The notes under the pieces are model-generated. The model saw only the letters and a program-made list of their open reading frames with translations, was not told where the DNA came from and did no database searches. Shown here piece by piece: positions 52,913 through 62,700 of a DNA stretch of 64,000 nucleotides. Location: the NCBI GenBank assembly GCA_029862165.1, contig JAOTXU010000008.1, forward strand, positions 80,779 to 144,778, read 5' to 3'. Within the stretch, counting starts at the first letter, position 1. Every line of letters starts with the position of its first letter. This DNA comes from Gammaproteobacteria bacterium (GTDB lineage: Bacteria > Pseudomonadota > Gammaproteobacteria > Steroidobacterales > JABDKV01). Both the position numbers and the translations under genes were made by a program.

Positions 52913-53701
52913 TCAGGCAGTTGCGCGCGCCCGATCGCTCTGATCACGACGATTAATTTCACCGGCCAGCGCCAGGTAAGCCAGCGCCCCGCGTGAATTC
53001 TTATCGTAGTACATCGCCGGCATGCCGTAACTGGGTGCTTCGGCCAGACGCACGTTGCGCGGGATAATTGTGCTGTAGACCCGATTCCCGAAATGCATGA
53101 TCAATTGTGAAGATACTTCGTTGGAAAGATTATTTCGCGGATCAAACATTGTCCGCAGGATACCTTCGATTTGAAGTTGTGGGTTTACGGCCTTGCGGAT
53201 TTGTTCGATAGTATTGTTCAGCGCCGATAAGCCTTCGAGCGCGTAATATTCGCACTGCATGGGTATTAGCACGCCGCTGGCCGCGGTCAGCGCATTAACA
53301 GTGAGTATGTTCAGCGCTGGTGGGCAGTCGATAAAAATATAATCGTAACGATCATGTAACGGCGTGAGTGCTTCGCGCAGGCGCCCCTCGCGGCCCTGTT
53401 GCTTGATCAATCCAACTTCGGCAGCAGTCAGTGCATCGTTACCTGGCAGCAAATCAAAACCGGCCTGCTCAAGATCGATGATGACATCTACCGCCCTGGC
53501 GTCGCCGAGCAATACGTCGCTGGATGAGATCGTGAGCTCCCGTTTGTCCAGACCGCAACCCATCGTTGCATTGCCTTGGGGGTCGAGGTCGACTAACAGA
53601 ACCCGTCGACGTGTCGCTGCCAGGGACGCACACAGATTTACGGACGTCGTGGTCTTGCCGACGCCGCCCTTTTGGTTGGCTACTGCGATGATCTTGGCCA
53701 T
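52913..53701 (-). CDS. parA: Chromosome partitioning ATPase ParA
   Basis: 262 residues. The deviant Walker A is KGGVGKTTTSVNLCASLA, with DLDPQGNATMGCGLD and FIDCPPALNILTVNALTA. A ParA ATPase moves the origin region with ParB. Three bases after rsmG, in the standard order. Confidence 0.97.
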   Translation of the reverse strand: MAKIIAVANQKGGVGKTTTSVNLCASLAATRRRVLLVDLDPQGNATMGCGLDKRELTISSSDVLLGDARAVDVIIDLEQAGFDLLPGNDALTAAEVGLIKQQGREGRLREALTPLHDRYDYIFIDCPPALNILTVNALTAASGVLIPMQCEYYALEGLSALNNTIEQIRKAVNPQLQIEGILRTMFDPRNNLSNEVSSQLIMHFGNRVYSTIIPRNVRLAEAPSYGMPAMYYDKNSRGALAYLALAGEINRRDQSDRARATA

Positions 53702-53704
53702 TGC

Positions 53705-54340
53705 TTATGTCAGTTTCTTTACGATCACCACAACATGTCTTTCGGCCCGCAAACCGGGCACCTCCAGCCGATGTGTATCCCGAACCCCCCAGGGTTCGCC
53801 AAGTTCGTGTGTTTCTTTGACCGGATCCCGACCCTTCATTGCCAGCAAAATCCCATCTGGGGCGAGCAAGTCTCCGGTTAGCTCGACCAGCCTGGGCAAT
53901 GGCGCCAGGGCGCGGGCCACCACCGTATCAAAGCGCGTGTGTGGCCGGTAGTCCTCTAAACGGCCAGTAACAATCTCAACGTTTTCAAGCCCGAGCGTGC
54001 GTGTCACCTGCCGGAGAAAACGCGTTTTTTTGGCCCGGGCATCCACCAATGTGAATTGCCGCGCCGGATCGACGATGGCCAGTGGAACACCGGGCAGCCC
54101 GGCTCCTGTGCCGGCGTCGACGATCTGATCCCCGGCGAGATAGCACCGGATCGACAGGCTGTCCAACAGATGATGCGTAATCTGTTCATCCGGATCGGTT
54201 ACTGATGTGAGATTAAAGGTGCGGCTCCATTCGCCCAGCAAATTCAGATACTCAAACATCTGCCCAGCGTGGTCCTCCGATAGGGACAGACCGAGTCGCG
54301 CGGCACCGTTTGTCAGGCGGATTAACGCATCAGTTTTCAT
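53705..54340 (-). CDS. rsmG: 16S rRNA (guanine527-N7)-methyltransferase
   Basis: 211 residues. The Rossmann methyltransferase motif is VDAGTGAGLPGVPLAIV, followed by FTLVDARAKKTRFLRQV. The N-terminal LLGEWSRTFNLTSVTDPDEQITHHLLDSLSI is typical of RsmG (GidB). It methylates G527 of 16S rRNA using S-adenosylmethionine. First gene of the minus-strand operon; the usual mnmG partner is not next to it. A 171-base gap separates it from the divergent DUF2235 gene. Confidence 0.96.
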   Translation of the reverse strand: MKTDALIRLTNGAARLGLSLSEDHAGQMFEYLNLLGEWSRTFNLTSVTDPDEQITHHLLDSLSIRCYLAGDQIVDAGTGAGLPGVPLAIVDPARQFTLVDARAKKTRFLRQVTRTLGLENVEIVTGRLEDYRPHTRFDTVVARALAPLPRLVELTGDLLAPDGILLAMKGRDPVKETHELGEPWGVRDTHRLEVPGLRAERHVVVIVKKLT

Positions 54341-54511
54341 CGCATCGGGTATTCAGCATATGGGCTTAAGCACTCATCGTTACGAATCGATTGACACAAT
54401 GCAAACATAAGCAATGACTTATTCTTCCAGGGTGTCCTGACAGACCTCCGGACCCCAATTTCGCATCTATACTCAAACGAGCTGCACGTTACTTTGACTG
54501 GAGGCGTGATC

Positions 54512-56674
54512 ATGTCAAAGAATATCGTTCTCTGTTCGGACGGCACGGGAAATAGTGGTGGCAAGGCGGGTGAAGGCACCAACGTCTGGAAGACATACCG
54601 AACGGTCCACGTGCACCTCCAGCCCCCGCAACCCGAGCAGATGGCTTTTCATGACGACGGTGTCGGGACACAAAGTAACAAACTGTTCAAAGTACTCGCC
54701 GGCGCAACCGGTCTCGGTCTAAGCCGCAACATACGTCAGCTTTATAACAATCTTGTCCACCATTATGCGCCCGGCGATAACATTTACTTGTTTGGCTTCA
54801 GTCGCGGCGCGTTTACCGTGCGTTCACTCGCGGGACTCATCAGTCTTTGCGGCGTTATCGATCAGCAAAAGCTCGATCGACCGCTAGACGATTCAATCGG
54901 TGAAGCTTTCTCGCTCTATTGGAAAGTACATCGTACACAGGACTGGACTATTACACAGGATTTTCGCCGCAAATACGCACACAGACACCCCGACGATCCG
55001 GCCAATAGCCACCGTTTTGGCGGACCGGGTTGCAAAGACGAGTTCGATGTACCGATAAAATTTATAGGTGTGTGGGACACAGTCGGTGCTATTGGGTTAC
55101 CAATCGCCGAGTTAACGGATGCAGCGGACAAGATATTCCGATTCAAATTTCACAAGGAAGATCTGCTTGCTTGTGTCGAACACGGCTATCACGCCCTGGC
55201 GATAGATGATGAACGGCACTCGTTTCACCCGGTAATCTGGGACGAAGCAAGCAAGAAGGATTATCAGGTTCTCGAACAGGTCTGGTTTTCCGGTGTGCAC
55301 TCCAACATCGGTGGCGGTTATCCCAAGGATCAGATGGCTTTGGTTGCCCTGGCATGGATGTTGGACAAGGCGGCGGCGTGTGGTCTGCGTTTCCGTGACG
55401 AGCTGCGACAGCAATTCGAGCTCGAAGCCAACGTCCACGGCAAGCTGTACAATTCTCGTGCCGGCTTTGCGGTCTACTATCGCTACCGACCACGCAACAT
55501 AGAGCAGCTACTGAAGGAAAAACTGCCTGCAGGCGCAGTTCCAAAGATCCACGCCACCGTTTTTGACCGGGTTCAACGAGCTACCAGCGACTATGCCCCG
55601 GCGAACATCCCGGCAAAGTATGAGGTCGTCGAACAAGTTGCCGGCAGCCGGTCCGAACCGCCGCAGCCGCCGGAGCCTGAAGTCGTAGAACAGGCCCGGG
55701 ATCTCATATTCCTGCGCCGGGGTATGTATTTTGCTTTTCTGACCCTGACTCTCGGACTGGTCTACGCGGGAATCAGGCTTTCCTCAGCGTCGTCTGCGGC
55801 TGATCCACAGGTCGGTTGGTTCTTCCTCGGCCCATTGTTCAGTCTGGCAAGCTGGGCAACGCCGGCAATTGCCGACGGCTGGATCGCTGCGCTGCGCAAC
55901 AATCCCTTCTGGCTGTTGTTGTTTCTGGTCCTGTTTGTGTCGCTGATCACCGCAAGGCTACGCATCAAGAAAAACCAGATAGGGCTTTGTGTCGCCATGT
56001 GGAAAGGTAAATGTGACCCGCAGGCGCAAAGATTTTTTCCGAGGCTGTCCCGCCTGGTTCGTACATCGAAGTTTTTTAAGGAAACGGTTCCACACTTTCA
56101 GACAAATGTGTTGCCATGGCTGGTCTTGCTGGCCGTGCCTGCAGGCATCGCGTGGTGGTTGTGGCCTACGGCGGCGGTCCAGGAAGACATCCTGGGCGCG
56201 GAGCCAGGCTGTGGCCTGAGCGAGGTAGCAACTCCATTGGATGTCGGAAAAAGTAGAACGATCGAGTTCGATACACGATGCCCGGGTCTTGCAACGGATG
56301 TCATTGTAGAGGCCGGTCACTCGTACAAGGTCGAAGTTGAAACCACCGCAGACTGGTTCGATCACAAGTTCCCCGCCAGTCCTGCGGGTCTGAGCAATGC
56401 GAAAGATGCTGCGCGTCCGATCATGCGGCTGTCTGTGCCTTTTCGTCGGGCCTTAAGAGAGCCCTGGTATTCGCTGCTGGGTAGTGTCGGCAATGACGGT
56501 AAGAACCAATTTAATGTCGGTGCAGGTCAGGAAGATCTGGACATAGATGCCACAGGCAGATTGTATTTCTACGTCAACGATGTGGTCTGCTATTTTTGTC
56601 CGCCGGGGCCGTGGTTCTTCTATGACAGCAACAACCATGGCACCGCCACGATTACCGTGACCGCTTTGCGATAG
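54512..56674 (+). CDS. DUF2235 hydrolase with four membrane segments and LecA-like C-terminal region
   Basis: 720 residues from the ATG at 54512, with GGAGG nine bases upstream. The N-terminal about 380 residues are the DUF2235 alpha/beta-hydrolase: IVLCSDGTGNSGGKAGEGTNVWK, nucleophile Ser97 in FGFSRGAFTVRSLAGLI, and HSNIGGGY. Relatives include the Tle1 phospholipase effectors of type VI secretion. Four hydrophobic helices follow (MYFAFLTLTLGLVYAGI, WFFLGPLFSLASWATPAIA, PFWLLLFLVLFVSLITARL, LPWLVLLAVPAGIAWWLW). The end (SLLGSVGNDGKNQFNVGAG ... GRLYFYVNDV ... NNHGTATITVTAL) resembles LecA-type galactose lectins. Not a typical free effector; no type VI genes are near. Confidence 0.75.
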   Translation: MSKNIVLCSDGTGNSGGKAGEGTNVWKTYRTVHVHLQPPQPEQMAFHDDGVGTQSNKLFKVLAGATGLGLSRNIRQLYNNLVHHYAPGDNIYLFGFSRGAFTVRSLAGLISLCGVIDQQKLDRPLDDSIGEAFSLYWKVHRTQDWTITQDFRRKYAHRHPDDPANSHRFGGPGCKDEFDVPIKFIGVWDTVGAIGLPIAELTDAADKIFRFKFHKEDLLACVEHGYHALAIDDERHSFHPVIWDEASKKDYQVLEQVWFSGVHSNIGGGYPKDQMALVALAWMLDKAAACGLRFRDELRQQFELEANVHGKLYNSRAGFAVYYRYRPRNIEQLLKEKLPAGAVPKIHATVFDRVQRATSDYAPANIPAKYEVVEQVAGSRSEPPQPPEPEVVEQARDLIFLRRGMYFAFLTLTLGLVYAGIRLSSASSAADPQVGWFFLGPLFSLASWATPAIADGWIAALRNNPFWLLLFLVLFVSLITARLRIKKNQIGLCVAMWKGKCDPQAQRFFPRLSRLVRTSKFFKETVPHFQTNVLPWLVLLAVPAGIAWWLWPTAAVQEDILGAEPGCGLSEVATPLDVGKSRTIEFDTRCPGLATDVIVEAGHSYKVEVETTADWFDHKFPASPAGLSNAKDAARPIMRLSVPFRRALREPWYSLLGSVGNDGKNQFNVGAGQEDLDIDATGRLYFYVNDVVCYFCPPGPWFFYDSNNHGTATITVTALR

Positions 56675-56676
56675 CG

Positions 56677-56697
56677 TGCCCGGCGTTACACCGGGCA
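56677..56697. terminator. Hairpin between convergent genes
   Basis: TGCCCGG (56677-56683) pairs with CCGGGCA (56691-56697) around CGTTACA. It lies in the 36-base gap between the DUF2235 and giant outer-membrane protein stop codons, so it may end both transcripts, although no U-run is present on either side. Confidence 0.5.
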
Positions 56698-56710
56698 GAC
56701 TATACAGTGA

Positions 56711-59700
56711 TCAGTACTTGCCGATCGCGTTGATAAACCAGCCTTTATGATCGTAGTCCAGGTCGGTCAGATCGTCCGAGAAATCGGTAAAGTTGTAACC
56801 GACACCTAATCTGAAGTGATCATTGAAGTGCCGATCCAGAGCCAGTAACCAACCATCACGCGTGCTGTTAGCCTCGTCCACATCGATCCTGCGGTATTCC
56901 AGCATTGCGTCCCAACGACGGATCAGGTGATAACGCGCACGCAAGGCAGCAAAGTCTGTCGTGCTCTCAAACCATTGGCCAAAATCACGATCAACACGCA
57001 GCTCGCCGCTACGTTGGGCCAGCTTTCCACCCAATTCCCATTTTGGCGTCAAACGGTAAATGCCTTCGAGCGCAACAATGTGCGAACGCTGATCGGTGCC
57101 GCCAACAACTTGTAACGGAGCTGGCAGGTCGTACAGGAAAGTGTACTTCGCCAACACGTTCAGACGACTATTAGCCACTGGCCGGTAAGCCAGACCAACG
57201 CCGGCCTCCGTAAATACAGCGCTGTCGTCACGATCGGTCAGCGTCCGGTCTTCCGTTTCTGAGTGATTCAAGCGTGTCAGCAGACGCCAGTTTTCGCTCA
57301 GCTTCAGATCGAGCCTGTTGGTCGTCAGCTTCTGAGTTACGTTCGACACGCCCTTCTCGTCACGATACTCGGCTTTGCCACGCCAGTTGATACGTTCACT
57401 GCGATAATTTGCCGACACTGTCGCCGCATCCCGATCTATCTTGCCCATGTTCGTGTCCAGATCGCCCTGTTGCACTGACACGCCAAACGCCCAACCGGAT
57501 TTGAGTTCATAATCCAGACCAAACACATGCGCGATACCAGCCTGATCGCGATCTTCGACAAACTGCCGCTCATTAAATAATGTCGCCTGATCCGTAATAC
57601 GCGAGCGATGGCCCAGGGCAATCTTGGTGCCGGGTTCACGCAGATCGGTGCGGTCTGCAGATTGAGTAAACGTGCCATAGACCTCGTGACGATCGTTGAG
57701 ACGATAGTCCAGATTAAGCAACGCGCCCTCACCACGGTGGCCCGTGCTGTACTCACCTTGCAGAGTCGTACGACCGTTTATATGCACGCTCGCACCGACA
57801 GTGGCGAGATCGTTGTTGTCGTAACGCCCACTGTCGTTGTCCAGGGTGAATTGGCCGATACCATAAACTCCTAATGAATCGCTTAACGAGTGGCTGTAAC
57901 GCAATGCGAGTAAGGTGCCATCTGTTTTACTGGCAAGAATCTGTTCTTCAACGTTGCGTATTTCCGCTGATACAGTGCTGTGGTCTGTAAGCGTGTAGTC
58001 AGCCTGCAGACTGAGTCGCCGGTCCTCGTCCAGGTTTTCTCTCTCGACGACGCTGGCGTTGGCCGATAAATCCATTCGCTCTGATAATTTGGCTTCGAAT
58101 TCGAAACCGTACTCCGTGGTGTCCACGCCAGGATCACGCCGTGCCACCGAGAAATTGTCGTCAGTGCGACGATACCACGCACCACCAATCCATTCGTTCT
58201 CAGTGTTCATCGCTTCGCGCGAATTTACGCGTGCCTCGACACTCCAGGCATCGCCCTTGCGACCCGGTGCCGTCGGTGTCGTTGCATCAAAGGTCAAACC
58301 ACCGTCAGATGACAGGAAGCGATCAGCCTGCGAGGCTTCGCTTTGCGCAAACTCGGCCTTGACGTATGTGCCCTCGCCCGGTTGCCACAACACGTCGGCG
58401 CCCATCAACGAGTAGTCTTCGCCTTGGCGGTTTTCATCAACTATCGTTGCGCCGATTGCGAAGTCGTCGGTAAGCCAATGTTTAGCGCGACCGCCGGCGG
58501 CAAGCTTGTCAGAACCAAAACCGTCCGGTAAGTACTCGTAATCTACCAGGAGCACCAGATCGTCACCGTCCAGTGGTGTGTCCTTGATCAACTTCGACCT
58601 ATTGATACCACTGACCTGCATCAGCGGTCGGGATAGGATAATCCGGCCCTGGATTTCATCCACTTCATAGTCCATACCACGCACCAGCGTGATCAGCTCA
58701 ATCACCCGCTCGCTGTCCTCGTCGCGAACTTCAATCCAGGCCTTCTCGCTACCGGGCAGAATATCCTGGTGCTTGAGGTAATAGAGACTGCCACCAGTGC
58801 CCGCAAACTCGGAATGCCCGAAAGCGGTCTGCGCCTCCGACACAAAAGCGATCGCTTCGGTCTTTGCCTGACCCTTGCCGGTAATGTTCAGGCTTTCATG
58901 CTGGTATTGCGCCCCGTAAAGACTGCGGTTGTACTGAGCAAATTCAGTGCCGGTAAAACCGGTATGGAAATTGCCCCAGGTTGCACGTGATCGATCCCAG
59001 TCGGCACGCAGATAAAGCCGTCCCTGGGAGTCGGTGTCATCGATCGTAGTGGAATCGTCGCCGTATACCGGGTAATAACGATCCGGATCCAGTCGGCGCA
59101 ATACACTTCTTGGATCCTTGTCAAACAGGTTGCCAAACAGATCGCCAATCTCTTCTTCCTGACTGTCCATCTGTGCGGTGATCAGGTACTTGCCCTTGAT
59201 CTTGCCCTTCAGATAGAACGCCAGCCGGCCTTCCACCAGCATATCGTCATCGTACTTCCTGTCTCCTGATGTCGGCTCGATGCTGCCCGAGACGCTGTTG
59301 TCCGACAGGGTCAAGTCCGCCAAGGCCACGAGGAAGATATGTTCGCCCGAAACCTGAACCGGCAGACGACTGCGTTGTGTCACGCTACCGCGGTCATCGA
59401 CGAGCTCAACGTCGAAGTCATGATTACCGACCGGCATCAGGTACTCGACTGCATAACGACCGGATGTGTCCAGCGGCACGGGATCGCCGTTGATACGCAG
59501 ACCCAGGTTACCGCCGATATCCTGGCCGTTGATCCGCACACGACTGCCGTTGACGGGTATCCGCTGATAGCGCAAATTGTTTTCGCCGTAAATTGCTGCT
59601 AGTGCATGTTTTGACGACTGGGCCAATGCCGGATCCGCATATCGTCGCCCGGTTGCCAATGATCCGTCACCATCGCTCAATCGCGTTCCGATGATGTTCA

Positions 59701-62700
59701 TCGCTTCTTCCAGCGTGTTATTGATGTTGACGACCGTGTTGCTGTGTGGCTCGACCAGCCTCATGCCGGCCTCGCCCGCAATGCTGCTCGCAGAACGCAA
59801 ACCTGTAATAGTCACTTCAACCCTGCGGTTTTGTGCCCGACCAGCGGCTGTCGCATTCGAGACAACAGGTTGTGTTGCGGAAACTCCCTCCCTTTTTGTT
59901 TGTGTCCGAGCCAATCCCAGCTTGCCGGCCACATAGTCCGCAACGACGCGCGCGCGCGCTTCTGAGAGTATTTGGTTATTGGCAAATTCCTTTCGATTCT
60001 CCGGCGCGATGCGGATGCTATCGGTGTGCCCGACCACGTGCAGCCGCACATCTTCAGCGCCCTGCCAAACAGCAATAATGCCGTCGAGTTCAGCACGATC
60101 CTGTGCCTTAAGAACTGTCTTGCGACTGTCAAAGTGGGGTGTCACACGATACGTGCCACGAGTCTTCTTGAGGTCTGCGCCCGGCGGCTGCAACACAAGC
60201 ACATTGCCATCCAACGGTCCACGAGCACTTGACTTCGTCAATGATCGCAGCGCACTACCATGAGGTATTAACGATTTGACATCGGACTCTACCGATTTGT
60301 TGTACTCGGCTTCGCTGACCAGTCTCAGACTATCGAGATGAGTTTCGTCATACCGGCCGTCCGTATCGTAAACACGGACACGGTAATACAACTCGTCGCC
60401 AGCTTCGAGAGAACGGGACAGGCCAGTGCCTTGCCAGTCTACCCGGCTGAAGACACCCGGCTTAAACCGCACCAGGGCCAGAGGCTCGATAAGATCGCTG
60501 TCGTCGCCATGGTAAATCTGGATTTCCGCTTTCTGTACAAACGACGGATAGTTCGAATAAACAAAAAAGCTGACCGGTGCTGCCAGGGCACCGTTAGCAA
60601 TCGGTGCGACTTCGGGTCCGTGCGCCGCCATCCGCGGTTGCGCGACCGATGGATCTTCGGTTGCCCATAACAGGCCGCCACCGGCAACCGGTATCGAGAA
60701 GGTCCCACTGACATCAACACGTTTGTTGTCCGCCAATGCTGCCCGGGTGTCATTGGGCGATGGCGCGATGGACGACGGAACAATTTGCATCACGTATCCA
60801 GCATCGGTACGGCACGAATCGATCGTGCAGGAAGCGGGCATGCTGTCCGCATGCGCGGTGCTAACGATCAGTCCGAGCAGCGCTCCGATGCCCCGCGACA
60901 GCCGTCCGGGACTCGTATCACCGGTCATCTCGGGCTCCTGAATTTCTTTCTCCGGTGCCGCGCCACTGGTGATGTTGATATTACGAATCATGTCATCGCC
61001 CAACAATTTTCGCAGTGCGTCATAGATTTGGTTGGCGCGATCACGCGCCAGGTCCGCTTCGCTTGTGTGCATCGATTGACGCTGACCATTGATCGTCAAT
61101 TCAACGCGTCGATTCAGCGCCCCACCCTCTGGTGTTGCGTTACTCGCTACAGGCTCATCCGGTCCTTTACCGGCAACGCTTACCTGCTCCGGTGAAATAC
61201 CCAGACCCAATCGCACATACGACGCCACTGACTGAGCCCTTGCACGCGACAGCGCATAGTTGTCCTTGAACTCTTTGCGGTTCTTCGCAGCTATCGGCGT
61301 ATTACAGGTGTGACCCACGGCTGACACGGAGATGTTTTCTACTCCCCTCCAACGCTCGATGATCTCGTCGAGCTCGGCCTTGTCGTTTGCCGAAAGTCTG
61401 GCGGAACGTGGCGTGAAGTGCTGGGTCACGGTGTAGGCGTCAGCTGAGTAGGCTATAGCCTCTGCCGGCTCGGCATGGCCTTCGAGGTATAACGTGCCGC
61501 CACCATGCTCTTTGAGTCTGTCGGCAAGTTGTTGGATCAACGGCATGAACTCGGGCCGTATCTCGCGGCTGCCATCCTGGAAGAAGATCTCGCCGATCTT
61601 GACGTCAATCTGCTCACAACAGCCGGCAGCACCCGCCGGCATGTTGACGCCAAAGTCGAAGCGATTGAGCAGGCCTTCAGTGATCCGCTGAACTCGTGGA
61701 TTTTCCGTTGTGAACTGGACACCATCCGGCAGACTGGCCGGATCGATCTTGATAATGAAATTGCGTCCGCGGTCGCGGCGTCCACCGTCTACACCGGCGA
61801 TGTGATAACGACCGAATGCATCAGTCTCGATGATCAGTCCTTCCACCGTAGCCAAACGTACGCCCGGAATACCGGCCTCGCCGTCGTCCTGCCAGCCATC
61901 GCCATTGGCATCGTTAAAGACCATGCCGACGACGGTAGTCTGCTCGAAGTCTGGATCGGCCGTTACCGTAACGGTCGCCGTAGCGGTGTTACCCATTGGC
62001 ACTCCACCTACGAGTGCCGTGACGGTGTTGACGTAGTCACCCTGCACAACTCCGGCACCGACGCGCAGCATGTAGCGCAACTCTGTGCTGCCACCGGCTG
62101 CGACATTGATGCCCGAGAACACAACGGGACGTTGTCCTGTGGCTATGACACCAGTAGCCGGTTGCAGCCGTTCCGAACCCGGTACGTAAGTAAATCCTGG
62201 CGGGATCTGGTCTGACAGTGTCAAACCGGCAATCGCCGCACCCGGGTTTTGTACAGTGATCGTGTATACGATCAGATCGCCAACCACCGTTTGACGCCGA
62301 TCGGCACGCTTTGCAACCAGCAGATTTGCAGCCCCGAGCGGATCGATCGGAATGTGGTTGTTGATGATGTCTGGATCACCGGACGACACCATGAAACTTA
62401 AATAGTAAAGAGTCGAAGCTCCACCTGTCGGCGCACCGGATTGTGGCTGCACCTGGAACGGATCCGGGTTACCGGTCGCAACCAGCGGACCCGGTGTCGG
62501 CGGAATGGTCGTCGACACGCCTGGCACGTAACCGACCGGGTTTGTGAAGACAATGTTGAAGGTATCGCCCGACATGCAGGCGGCATCGGCGCCGAGCACC
62601 ACATCGAAGCGGTACAGACCGTCGGCACCAGTGACTTGATTCTGTTGGCCCGGCAACAGACAGGCGGCCGGCAGCAGTGTGCCGCCACTATCTGCGATGC

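Noticed and set aside
61505..62215. 236-codon open frame antisense to the giant outer-membrane protein
   Set aside because: Opposite a clear domain-bearing frame, with no motif or ribosome-binding site that supports it.
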